The translations under genes and the position numbers were made by a program. Below are positions 46,705-59,500 of a DNA stretch of 62,000 bases, in pieces (positions within the stretch are counted from its first letter, which is position 1; each line of letters begins with the position of its first letter). Source of the stretch: Lingula anatina. Taxonomy: Eukaryota > Brachiopoda > Lingulata > Lingulida > Lingulidae. Below the pieces are notes generated by a model. That model was not told where the DNA came from, did no database searches, and saw only the letters and a program-made list of their open reading frames with translations. The stretch covers positions 84,269 to 146,268 of the forward strand of contig NW_019775697.1 of NCBI RefSeq assembly GCF_001039355.2, in the 5' to 3' direction.

Positions 46705-49700
46705 AATCATTTTAACCACTATGTTTTGCCCCTTCAAATTGCTTGAGAGAAGAGTATTCAAATTTGTTTGTACTTTGAATTGCAGCCAGTTAGGTGATAT
46801 GTGTCAGAGAAAATTTGATGTGGGAAATCTCACACAGTCTTACACAGGATATAAAAGAGATAGAGCAAAAGCAACAGCAAACACTTAAATTTCAAAGAAA
46901 CATTGATTTTTCTCTCCCTGAAACTTGTGACAAAGCAATCTTAAGTGGCAGCTTGATCTTGATTCTTTAAAAGCAGGATTTAGGAGATGAGAATTCTATA
47001 TTATCTGGCAAACATTTAATTCGCTTAATTATGTTCAAAACTTGCATGGCATGAATTGTATTTTTTTGGTTCTGTTATTTCTGTGTTTGTTTCATTGAGA
47101 TAAGCAGCTCAGGTGACAGCAAAGGATGACGAAGTAAAGATCAAGAGCTGTGACCTGGTTGCTGTAGATAGTGAACACAGTCAATGCTTTGGGTATGACT
47201 TAATTCATGACTCATAAGATTGATTATTGAAGTTAATTAGCTTCACTGCACCAGGGCAATACCACACGGCAGTTACAGAACAAGGAAAAGAAAGAAAAGA
47301 AAGGAAAAAAATAAAAAAGCTTGTCCTTTATCTTTTGTTTGCTTATGTAGATCTTACAGAGCCACTTCACAGGCTATCCTTTGTTCTTCAGATGGGTAGA
47401 AATTTCCTTTTTATATTTGAGTTTGTATATATGTTGTCAATTGTAGCCTGTGTTTGAGGATTTGGTTCAAGAGCCTGCCATCAAAATGCCAGTGTACAGG
47501 GTCTAAGTTAATGTTTAAGGTCCATCCAAGGCTCTGTCCGTCAGTTTATCTGATGATCGAGGCAGAAAGTTTTTTGCAGAGTTCAATAGTAGAAATATGC
47601 TTAAGAGTTTAACTCTTTTAAAACTAGGTTGGTCCTAGTTTAAAACAACACGTACATGACCAAACAGAGACAAAATGTTAGCTTCTTCTCAGAATGCAAA
47701 ATTATAAGATTTCTCATTTTGCAAACAGGTACAGAAAATGCTAGAACAGTAATTTGATAGCTGCAAGGATGAGTGTGCACCTGAGTCACACAGATAGAAC
47801 TCAGCAAGATCTGGAACTCTGTGATGCTCCAGTCTCTTGGGAGATGTCTAAGTAGTAGCCATCTGACAAACAAATTGCTCAGCCACATAACATTTCAGTT
47901 ATTTCCATTTTTATACATGTATCTGACTTGAACCTCATTATAGATGGCAGTTTAGATGCAGAGATAGTGTAAATATATCTCTGGATGTTCTTTTGCATGG
48001 AATGATTACTAATAACTTTTAATTGATAAATTGTCCTGATCAGCTGCAAATAATGCATGTGTGTGTGGGTTTATCCATTACGGACTTTGTCATCAAGTGA
48101 AATAGGAAGTCTGATAAGTATGCACATTTCACATTTTATTTTATAATTGATTGATATTACGATGGATATATTCACTGTAGGAGGCGGGAGCATGGTAAAT
48201 GTGAATTTAGTATACGCAGTGCAGCATTCCTGTGTCAATTGCAAGAAAATTAAAGTGAGATCCAGTTGAGAATAAAGGAAAAATGTATTCTGTCAAACAA
48301 CTGTCACAGATAATATGAACAGTTTCAGCAAATGACACATCATTTTTTTACATCTTGCCAAGCAAATGTACATGAATGTAGTTGTGGGTGGATCCTGATT
48401 CTCAAAGTACACCAGAATTAGGTCTAAGACATGCCAACAGCAATATTAAATTAAAAAAAAAAAGTCGAGCAGCCTCATGGTAGCATATATAATCTAGGTT
48501 AATATATGCTTAGTTTAAGTATTTGTTAAATATATTTGGAGCAGTATTATTCTCTGACAAGTTGCTCCTAACTTTTTGATAGTTTCTGTAAAAACGAATA
48601 CCTGAAAATTTGAGTGTATTGATATATTATACATCTTTCTTTTTCTTTAGAAGTATGATTTAAAAATTTTGAGTCACTTGGTAGTTTCAGTGAATCTTGG
48701 TGATTAAATGCATCTGACTGGAGCATTTCCTATCTAGGCAGTGTGCACAGATGTGCAATCAATACATTGATTCCCAGACATAGAATGAGTTATAGCACTG
48801 ATGGACTTTCCATGCAGTGTCAGCGAAGAGATGTGAATTTGTCATCTTGAATCACATTGTATTCCACAAGCTGTTATCCCATTGCTTTGATAGAATTAAT
48901 TCAATGTAAACAAGTTATCTTTTTAAGGTAATTTGCTGGAAGGGGATGCGGTGCAATGGTTTGAGCATGAAGTGGCTACAGATAAATTGGCTTACAACTT
49001 TGAACAACTGCTGGGAAAACCGGCTTTTTCGCACAAGGAAATAACATCTTCCACCACATTTATAGTATTTTATTGAATTCTAGTTTGTGTCTGGACTGAG
49101 GCATCTGTGGCCGCATTGTAGCCCAGCAGCCACCATTGATAGTTCTGTAATCAAGCATTTCGCAGGCATTAGAGTAACTGTTATATTGGAAAAGTCATTT
49201 AGGAAAGGAGTGAGAGAGCCAGATGAACTGGTGAAAATTAAGTGGAAATGTTATGATTTAGAAAAAGCATTGTAACAATACACTGTTAATATGAGATATT
49301 CTTTAAAAAGAATTAAAGTATTCCCCATTGTCTCCATTCTTTATCCTCACTGTCACTTCAAGTTTTCTTATTGGATGCTTTGTTTGCAATCCCCCAAGGG
49401 TGTGATTTTTCTTATTGATTTTGATGATAATAAACTGTCATTTTGTGAAGTCTCTTCATATGTATTTTCACATAGAACCAAAACTTAAAAAATAATACTT
49501 ACATAGAAAACATGGGTTGTTATTATGTAACATTTTTTATGAGCTGAACCTTAACATTTTATGGATTACCCAAAATGGAAACATTTCCACAAATCCTCAA
49601 TAATCCCTTCACATTGTGTGCCAGTGCCATCTGTGGACAGAGAAACTCATTGATTTTGATTTAATGAGATTGATCTTACTATTGAGTTTCAAGAAGAGTA

Positions 49701-52700
49701 CATTCTTCAAAAATAAGATGCTTAATTGCAGGAGTCTTCTGACCAGCCACTTGAGTGTGCTGTGTCAATTTTTACCTGGCTCTTACTATGTGCTTTGAAA
49801 TGGTGGAAAACTGGGGGAATGAATAGCCATGATTGACCATTGTTCCCCCCCTGGCACAAATATTGGGGTGAAGGTGTGCCTGGAAGATCTTTTGGCCAAA
49901 AACACGTTCAGTAGTAAAACAAAACAGAAATAGGCCCAAAATGTCTCATGTTTTCTTATTTCTTTTCATTTCTTCGTCATGCCCAGTGCTTTTTAGTGCA
50001 TCATTTTTCATGAGATATATAAAAAAAGATTTCATATTCTTGGTTATGGAAAAGTCTTAATTGCCTTTCATAAGATCTCTTAGTTTACTTGCAAATTTAA
50101 ACGTCCATGCAGTGCAGTATCTGATGTACGTCTAATGAACAGTCTTATTCTTTGAGGTGTGCCCAGTTACACCTGAGGCTTAATTACCAATTTAATTCAG
50201 CAATTAAGGTGTAAACTGAAACAATGTTATGTTATCCAATTCATCTTAGCTGTAAGGAATTATTCCACCTTAGATAATTGTTTAAACCAAGTAAGAAATG
50301 TTGATAAGTGTTATGTATAAAGATGCCTCAGACAGAGTGTAGTTAGTTTGATGAATAAAAAGACTTTCATTTCATGCTCCATGGGATGGGAAAACAGCAC
50401 TGGCAACTTGACCTTAGTGCTTGCTGCATTTTTTTTTTTCTCTCATGAATGTCTTCAGATGCTGATAATAATAAAGCCTTGGCGTTTCGATATCTCTTTA
50501 TTCCTTGCAGCTCTTTTTGTAATATGAATGGGTAATCTGGCCTCTATGACCTTACCTATTGCTATTAATGAATAGCCCTATAAAAATTGCTTCATAACAG
50601 TTGGAATTGATGTGCTGAGAGGTTTTTTACTCAGGCTTTATGAATAGCATGAGAATGCAGTAGCAGCATCTCATCAACTGTAGCCAATTTAAAAGTAACA
50701 TGAAATGAACAGCAGCTTTCTTTAAGCTGAAAAATTGTAAACAGGATGAAGTGGGCAAAAATGCATATACAGCATACATTAATAAATAAAAAAAGTGATT
50801 TTTGATTACAACCATTCTTGAAGCAAAACTACAGAGCCAAAAAATGTCATTCTCTTGTATTCCCCCTTTGAAGTTAAAATGATGGTTTTGAGGTTTGCAT
50901 ATTTTTGTCTCTGGTTCTATTCTTGATAAATGATGAAAATTAAAGGTTGCAATAAGATTATTCTTGGATTCATTCACCAGAAATGTGACGGGGTTAATTC
51001 ATTGTAGCAGAATTTTGGGCTTGGCCAGTTTGCTCAAAGAAATTAAGATATTCATTTTTGTAAGACATTCATGTTTATATAATATAGCTACATGTATGAA
51101 GTGGTATTTTAAATGAAGTTGAGAAGGGGGGGCACCTATTTCCACATAGGTCCATTTCACACCTGACATCCTGAGAAGAGTGCGTTATCCTTTTTTGCAC
51201 TGCAGTCATCAGTGGACTGAGATACCAATTTATCAATGTGCCTAGTAGTCCAAAACCTCATTAACCAGTCAAATATCTGTTTTAAACAAAGAAATTCCAT
51301 TAGTTCAGCAACAAACTGTATGGTCTCCAGTGACCCATTAGGCTGATTGTGTGGTCCATTTAAAACATCATGACAAAATTCTGTTAATTGTGACAATTTG
51401 TGGGATTTTAGACAGAACCATCCCTGAAACATTTAAGGGCTTAAACAATTTCCAGAATTAACCAACTTGCATCTATTGACCCATTATCCCAAAATACTGG
51501 AAAGATTATGTTTAAGACTGTCAAGACATTTTCTTAACGTCACTTGAGCTAAATGAGTGGTAACAGGCAAAGTTTTTATTTTCTTTGCTGGTAATTGTGC
51601 AAAATTTGTGTTTGAGCAGTAAATAAAATTTTTAAAAATAGTAGGGATTTGAAATATAATTATAAGCCTAGGTACCTAAATAAAGGTTTTTAATTTTTTC
51701 AAGATAAATTTCCCATAAATTATATCTTTCTATACAAAGCTAAGACCCAATCATCTTTTTAGAACTTTATTAAAATTAATCAAATTTATTTCAAATGTTT
51801 AACAGATAATACGCTTTGCATTTTGATGTTCCATGTTGACTGAATAACGCAGAAATGTACAAAGTTTGGTTGATTTACCTGGCAGAGTGCATTGGCAGTA
51901 TGCTATGTAGCTGCTCCAAAGGTTCTGTTCCCAATTATTTTGTTGGTAGATAGGGTCAAAGCTTTAAAAATAATTCAAAATTTACCTGTGGACCAACGCA
52001 TATTCTTATGAGAGGCGAAAAAAGTCAGGAGACCTTCAAAAAAAAAAAAAAAAGCTATGAATTTCTGTCCTTTTATTTTCTACCCATCTACCCTTTACCG
52101 GACCAATGAACCTAACAACTGCAGAAACACAGGTCTGTCCAGTTTTGGAGGAAAAATTGTTTGTGGCACTATACTTTTCTAAAAAGTTAAAGTTAATTCA
52201 GTGCATTTCTTTGTGTTAAATCCTGTAAAACTACTGTTATTTTGTTTCACCATAAAAATTCAATTGCAAGTAAAAAATGATCAGTATGGTGTTTTCTTAA
52301 CTTTTAAATGGCAAACTTTTAAGCTACACTGTTATAAACCAGGAAAAAATATATCAGTACCATCCATATTTTTTCAAAAGCTATTTGAAACGCCCACCAT
52401 TCAATGCCTGAGTATTGAGAATTTTTCGAAAATTAAAAAAAAAAAATTAATATAAAAAACTTCCTGTGTTTCTTTAGTGCTTACTCTATTTAATTAATAG
52501 TATTTATTACAATAAAAGTATAATGAAAAGATACAAAACTATAGGTGCACATGAAAATTATTTTTAGAACAACATAACAGCCAACCAGGTACCCCACACA
52601 ATATTTTTAAATGCATTTAGAAAAACAATAAACAAGGTAAATGAAGCTGAAAAAGAAGAAAAGCTCCAGTATATAGTAGTAAAATGGAATTTATTTACAG

Positions 52701-52970
52701 TAAATATGGTATATATAGTTGCTTTTCAATATGAAATCATTCTCTATGTATTTTTGTTTCGGTGTTCAGGAGGCATAGGGGTTAACTCCATTGAAAAAAA
52801 GGAGTCAAATTTAGTTCACCACTAACAGAAACGTTAATGCAAACCTCGCCCCAATATTTCTTTGTTAGTGGGCCCTCACCCCATGTTAATTTTGGGTCAT
52901 ATAAATAGACACGTGCTATCATACCAAATCAAAATTTTGCTTGATCGACTTAAAAATACGAAAAGATGTA

Positions 52971-52972
<2 letters not shown>

Positions 52973-53021
<49 letters not shown>
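52973..53021 (+). repeat. (TA)n microsatellite
   Basis: About 24 TA units. An easily melted tract 1 kb upstream of the MEX3 promoter. Confidence 0.97.
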
Positions 53022-53024
<3 letters not shown>

Positions 53025-53459
53025 TCAGTTGAATAAAAGTTTCTTTTTGTATCAATACAAAGATTTTATGACATTTCATTTTAAAACATTGTAATAAGTG
53101 CAGCATATAAGTGACACAGTGGAGGTACCAGGGTACTAAAAAATATATGTGTGCTTTCTTACATGTACAGTATGAGCTAACTGCATATCAAGTTATACGC
53201 ATAATAACGAAAGATTGGTTCGAAATTGATTGGTCAAAAGGAGCTTTGAGAACAAAGAGACAAAGGCATAGTAACCTCGTGAATTATGGAAATTAGCATT
53301 TTAAAGGAAAGAGTGATTCCATTGTTTGCCAATGGATCAATTTTATCTTTGTGAGGCAAAATTGATTAGTTTCGATCTATTGTCAGATGTGAACTAAGAT
53401 ATCATCTCATTGCACAATACTTCTTTTTCGTTATTGAAGACTATCTTTGTTTCACTTTC

Positions 53460-53980
53460 ACCGGTCGCTTGACGAGGCAGAAAAACTTGTTTAGTACAAA
53501 TTACTCTGTTGGGCACGTAGACTGAATAAGAACCTATTTTGGGTGGTGACTTGCGAACTCTAAGATGAATCATGAAAAATGGTTTTTAATCCAATGTCTT
53601 TTAGTATTTGGTGTCTTGATAGATAGTGAGGTGCAGGCACGATCGCCCATTTTGGTATTCAGGTGCTTATTTCTCAGTGGATTGTTGAAAAATGCATAAA
53701 CATATACCGCCAGGTGTACTTTCCTAAATAGGGTCAAATGGCACATGGCCTAGTGCTGCAAAGCCACGCCCACCGTCTGCTCTCTCGACCAATGAGTTGG
53801 CTCAAATGTCTTTGTGCGCAAAGGATTCTGGGGAAAATGACATCATCGCACCATATTGCCCCAGTATTTGAGCAGGAAGAGGCAGAGTTCAACAGCCGCG
53901 CCGTAGCAGCACGGCCTAATGTATATAAACGTCTTAAAGGCTATATTTTTATAGATTTTAGTAGTATTTGTAGTCCAGAG
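53460..53980 (+). promoter_or_regulatory. MEX3 promoter and 5' leader region
   Basis: CpG and G+C rise sharply here against the AT-rich surroundings. A TATATAAA box lies at 53922-53929, which would place a start site near 53955 and a leader of only about 25 nt before the ATG at 53981. A start further upstream is also possible, because the frame is open back to an ATG at 53738. Confidence 0.5.
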
Positions 53981-55679
53981 ATGCCGGCTAGTCTGTTAAC
54001 AGATGTATCTACGAACGGTGGCGGTCTCGAAGACCAAAGAGCACTACAGATCGCACTGGAGCTCTCTATGTTAGGGATAAATGACGGAGGTCTGAACTCG
54101 CCTTTCGACGAAAACAAAGGGTCGAGAAAAAGCGCCAATGTTACCGAAAGTGTGCCAGTCCCTAGTTCAGAACATGTTGCAGAAATTGTCGGCAGACAAG
54201 GTGGGTTTTCTGTGATAGCTATGTTCACTTTGACGTTTAAATCTGACAAGTTATCACATTAATGCTACACAAAGCTATTGTTTCGTAGTTGATAAGAGGC
54301 CGTGTGATATGTAAATAGGGGGAGTGTTTTGATCGAACACGTCATGCTTGAAATGAAAATACAATGACCCTTTGTTTACATTTCGTCTTGTAGGGTGCAA
54401 AATCAAAGCTCTTCGAGCCAAAACCAACACTTACATTAAAACTCCGGTGCGAGGCGAGGAGCCTGTCTTTGTTGTAACAGGAAGGAAGGAAGATGTAGAG
54501 GCTGCCAAACGTGAAATTCTCTCTGCTGGTGAGCATTTTAGCCAAATTCGTGCCAGTCGTCGTAATAACAGCAATGGCAATGTTACCACTGGAACAGGAA
54601 CCCCAACGCCCCCCGGCCCCCCTAGTCCCACCACGCCAGGTCAAGTGACAATCCAAGTGCGAGTGCCATATCGTGTGGTTGGGTTAGTTGTTGGCCCCAA
54701 AGGTGCTACCATCAAAAGAATCCAACAGCAAACCCACACATATATCGTCACTCCAAGTCGTGACAAAGAACCCATATTTGAAGTTACAGGGCTACCAGAA
54801 AATGTGGAGAAGGCTAAGAAGGAAATAGAAAGCCACATTGCAATGCGCACAGGTGGTGTGCCTATGGATCCTACTAATGATGAGAACGACTTTCACACAA
54901 ATGGTATTGATTCAGGCTTCCATGAAATGAATGATTTTGCTGCCTTCTATAAGCATCATCCCAATTCTGCATTCAGCTCATATACCAGCAGCAATAACCT
55001 GCAAAATGAACAGGAAGGCAGTATCTTCAGCTTCCCACCACCCCCAATTAATGGTACTACGTCTACCACCTCCAAATTGAACGAATTCAATCTCAACGGG
55101 TTTGGTTGCAATGGTTTCACCAATGGTCTCACGAATATCTATGACAACGATGAAGGGTTTGGATCCCCATCTTTTGATCCAGTGCCACTTCCTGCTTCCA
55201 TTTGGCCTGATCTCGGGGAGCCGTCAGCACCCCTATTTGGCAAAACTTCGCCCTCCGCATCCTTGCCACATCGCAGCAGCAGTGTGAGTGGAGTTGTTAC
55301 ACCACGTCTCTCGCCCACTCTCACGGATTCCAGTTCCCCGGAACAACACCAGTCTGTGCGACGTATGAGGAGCGATCCTCTCAATGGTGGGCTGGCGGCC
55401 ATGCCAAATTTTGCTCCATTACCTACCAATGGCTTCCCCGCTACCTCAAGTAGCAGCATTTCTAGTGCGACTTCCACTAGTCCAGTCGATACAAATGCAT
55501 TGCCTCGACGCAGCTGTTTTGTGTGCTCCGACAGTGATGTCGTCGCAGCTTTGGTGCCCTGCGGTCACAATCTCTTTTGTATGGAGTGTGCCAATCTCAT
55601 TGTCGAGAAGCCTGACACTAAACGTCGGTGCCCCATTTGTCAGCAAGTTCCTACTCAGGCTATACGCATTATTTCATAA
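53981..55679 (+). CDS. MEX3: MEX3 KH/RING RNA-binding protein
   Basis: Two coding exons, 53981-54200 and 54394-55679 (193-bp GT-AG intron, phase 1), encode 501 aa. The start MPASL was chosen for its likeness to vertebrate MEX3 N-termini; [15 protein letters not shown] and [18 protein letters not shown] follow. KH1 (about 60-126) has the loop GRQG at 71-74, split by the intron. KH2 (about 157-223) has GPKG at 174-177. A long low-complexity S/T/P-rich middle (about 230-440) leads to a C-terminal C3HC4 RING with C448, C451, C463, H465, C469, C472, C486, C489 and the end TQAIRI. MEX3 proteins bind mRNA 3' UTRs to repress translation or promote decay, and vertebrate members are E3 ligases. This is a single gene of the kind expected in an invertebrate. 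All ligands are present, so it should be functional. Confidence 0.97.
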
Positions 55680-56516
55680 TGGATACTCTTGCATTCAGTG
55701 TATTACAGGCATTATATGAGATTATGGTATAAATACTTATTCTAAACTTATTGCAAATTGATAATGGACTAAAACCAATAGAGTTTATACAAATGTTAAA
55801 GTATTAAGATAAATATTAAAGAACAGACAGCTACAATATTTTATTCTTACAAAGTACTCTTGTTTCATATGAAAGATTTAAAGATATGTCAAAAATTTTA
55901 TTATTATACTTGTTTCACTTTAAAGATTATTTGTATATGGTTTAGCTGGGTTGGAGCTTTATGTATGGTGTCTGTATGATTGTTTTGCCAAGTTGTTTTT
56001 TCATGCATTTCCTTTACTCATCATCCTTAATTATTTAATCATCCGCCAAGTCATTCAGTTAAGAACGGGACTTCCAGATTGTGAGGTTTGGTTTTAAATA
56101 TTTATATTTTACCCATACAAATGTATTTTATAGTCAATGAAAAATAGACCTTTATTTTATTCTATATTGTCAATGAAGCCTTAAAAGGCAAGTGAATGTG
56201 ATGATCAAAATGCTATTTATGCTTTCTAATGCATATTATTTGTATGAATAGCAAAACTGACAACAATTAATTTGTTGCACAACCATAGTTTAGTATTTTC
56301 TATTTTAATATTATTATTTATCACAATTCTGTGTATGTAGGTGTGTGACTATGGAACCCAAAGTAAAGATTAAGATGCAGAGTTTAAAGTTAAATACAAA
56401 GATATTTTATTTTGTTAGGCTCAGCTAATAAGAGCCTGTAACTAATATTATATTTGTGGAGAGTAAGAAAAAAAGTATAAAAAAAAGAATTGTAAGAGTT
56501 TTATTTTTCTGGCATT

Positions 56517-56522
56517 AATAAA
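56517..56522 (+). promoter_or_regulatory. Probable MEX3 poly(A) signal
   Basis: AATAAA lies about 840 bp after the stop, at the end of a very AU-rich stretch (55680-56540) that suits a long regulated 3' UTR. ATTTA-type elements recur within it. Confidence 0.5.
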
Positions 56523-56539
56523 AGTTGTATTTCAAAATA

Positions 56540-59500
56540 CCTCACCTGTTTATATGATGTCTATCGTGTAACACACTTCTGTAAAAAGAATCATTTACTG
56601 TACCAAGGCTGAGGCTTTTGGTATTTTGTGTTATATTAGTGGCAGGGGCTCCTGATGAGTTGCACTGTGGTATTTTCACTATCTGTCTGGTAATTCTACT
56701 CCAACAGGCTAAGCTATACTGTGAATATAAATTAACCAAGCTTGTAGCTTCCTATATATGGGAGTACGCAGCTGTCCTACTTCTCTTGCCTTTCAATCTT
56801 AACACAGAATTGTGGCTTATGAATTTTTGATAGCATTTTTTCCTGCTGAGAAGTTTATGGAAGTCTTTAAAACTGCAGCTGTTGTTGGATTTGAATCCCA
56901 TGTGGATTATTAGTAATCAGAGGAGCATCTAGTTGGGGATTGACAAATAAAGGTGTAGGCCAAAGGATGGAAGGCACCTGAAATATTTCATCTTCAGTAC
57001 TAGATCTCCTTTTACTAGATTTACAACATGAAATGGGGCCAATTCCAAATTTGGCAATCTCAGCGACTTTTGCTAAGCTTACTCAAGTCTTCCATGAAAA
57101 AAAAAAGACTAGGCCAGGACCAGCTCTCTTAGTTTGTCCAAATTAACTTAGTATGGCTGTACATGGTGTTCTTATTACCTGAGAAAGGTGCTGTTTACCC
57201 CATGGCTACTTGCAGTGTTTTTGGTAGGTGCTGTGCAATAGGCCACTACTTGTGTTGGAAGAGATGCAGGGGAAGGAAAAGAATGATGCTCTATCTCTTG
57301 GGCACTTGCTTCTAAATCAAGATTAATCCAAGCAGTATTTACTATCCAGATTATTGATCAAATCCAAGGAACACTTTCATTTAGCCTGTTAAATTACAGA
57401 ATGCAAAAGGCATTTCAACTTTCATTAACTTAGGCTGATTTCCACCTTGGATTAAAGCCCGTGTTGATGTCTGACCTAGACGGTTTTAATATGAATAAAT
57501 AATGTAGTACTGCAGAATATTTGAGAAAATAACAAATATGCAGAGCGGCGTGGTAGTTTATAGCACAGTGCATTGTTACATTCCCATGTGGTAACAGTCT
57601 GTGTTCAGAGAGGCATCTTCTCCATTATCTCCCACTGCCAAAGATTACCATGCTCTCACCCAGGCCAGGCAAGACTGTAATAAACCATTGGTGTATTGTG
57701 TAATGCAGCAGCAACGATGTTTGATCCCTTTGCCATACTAGGTAACTGCTGGTGGATAATAATTGCCCTATGTATTTTCCCCTAATATTTTGATCTAATT
57801 CAGTTGTAAATAGATTAAGGACTCCTGGTTTACAAAAGCTATAGATTAATAGATATGTATGCATGTCTGGTTAGATATTTCACAGATCTCTTAAATGTTG
57901 AATATGATCCACTGCTGTTGAACATGAAATCTTTTCTGCACTTCTTTAAAGAACCCAATGAACACTTCTTGATTTTTTTTCTTTTAAATTCGGGGTCCAA
58001 AAACATTTTGATAAGGTAACAATAATAAATTTGTTGTTTAGCCAATGGAAAAATCTTATTTAAGGAACTTCTTTTCTTGGCACTCGTTCTTGGCAGTTGA
58101 AAGTGTTTCCTTTCTTTAGCTAGGCCCAGGAAGAGCCTTGTCACTTACAATAATATATGGGAATAACAGTCTTTGTATGGGCTGGCATTATTTTGCTCAG
58201 GATGATAAATTTGAGGCACATAAAACAGAATCACTGGAGATCTCCCTTTCCTCATATATTTCAAAACAATCCCATTTGCTATTCAGAGCATTTCTAGTGT
58301 CAGTGCAGTCTTATGTAACCGAATATAAAACTTAAAGTCATGCTCAGGATGGTGTGACAAAAATCTACTCATGCTGTACTAAGAAATGTGATATTTGCAT
58401 GTGATGAAATTGTGTTATTTGGAGGTGAAAGTCTAAAAAATGAGTGATCTGGGAACTGCAGTGATGTTTACTAGTACTTGTTTCTATGTGGAACATCTAC
58501 GCAGTAATTACTCAACAAAAATAAAGATGAGATCAGCACTTTTGAAAAAGATAACACTTTATTTATTCTTTGATATTAAACTAGAACGCTGATGAAATAA
58601 GCATACAGTTCCTTTAGGAGCAAAAGCCTCAGATATACCTGTTAAGGTGGGCTCCAGTTTTTCATGTGTCACCACACTGACAAAATTGAAATTAAAAGAA
58701 TATTTTATTCAAATAAAAAAGTTAACAAAGACGACATTAAGAACTATGTAATAAAAGTATGAGGCATTGTTTTATTGCCAAAATTATAGTTATCTCAGTA
58801 CACTCAATGAGTAACAGACCAAGAACATTACACCCTTTTATCAGGATAAGGTTTGGCATCCTTTTCAGGTTTTTTTTTTTATTCTCTGACAAGTGACCAC
58901 AATGAAGACAACCTAAAAATTGAAATTAAAGTATGATCACACAACTAAGATATTAGGACAATTAGATAGACATAAAGATAGGTAACTGGAATAATTTTCC
59001 ATCTCCTAGAGTAAATATGACTGTAAAGATGAATCCATGGGCCTAGCAATCCTAGAGCCATGAAATGTCATGTAGACAGCCCAATTGAAAGTAAAAGTAC
59101 TTTTCCATGGGATATTGATTGTAACAGGAATCCATTTTAATTGACATTAATCATATATATGATAGGATGTGCACCCATAAAACCATGGTTTACCAGTAGA
59201 ATTATCAAATAATTTAGACAGAATGATGGAATTTTAGGTAAATGGCTATGGTGGACAGGTATCACAGGTGATCAGACCATGTAATATGGTTCCTACTCTC
59301 AGGTGATAAATGCAGGAGAGCAAGGTTAATATGGGCCCGATTGCTTGCCAGTCTAGTTATATAATTTATACACAAAATACTGCTATAGTTAGAAGGGCTG
59401 CTGGAAAAAAAATGCTTTTCTTGGATATCTTGTGACAAATGACAAAGAGCACTTTTATTACTTTCAGTTGTTTTGTGTGTCAATAGCTATTAAAAGTGAA

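Larger units (their letters stand above)
31500..53700. other. 22-kb region without a recognisable gene
   Basis: I read both strands for exons with conserved motifs and flanking splice sites and found none. The open frames are short and look random or low-complexity. Contents I can name are simple repeats, two miniature transposons (35.3 and 36.6 kb), a C-rich minisatellite (44.6-45.0 kb), an RFX-like site (42.54 kb) and some islands of more complex sequence. By position it could be the upstream regulatory territory of MEX3. A non-coding RNA or an unrecognised gene cannot be excluded. Confidence 0.5.

Noticed and set aside
54342-55646. Several minus-strand and alternate-frame open frames over MEX3
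   Set aside because: They are shadows of the GC-richer MEX3 coding exon.
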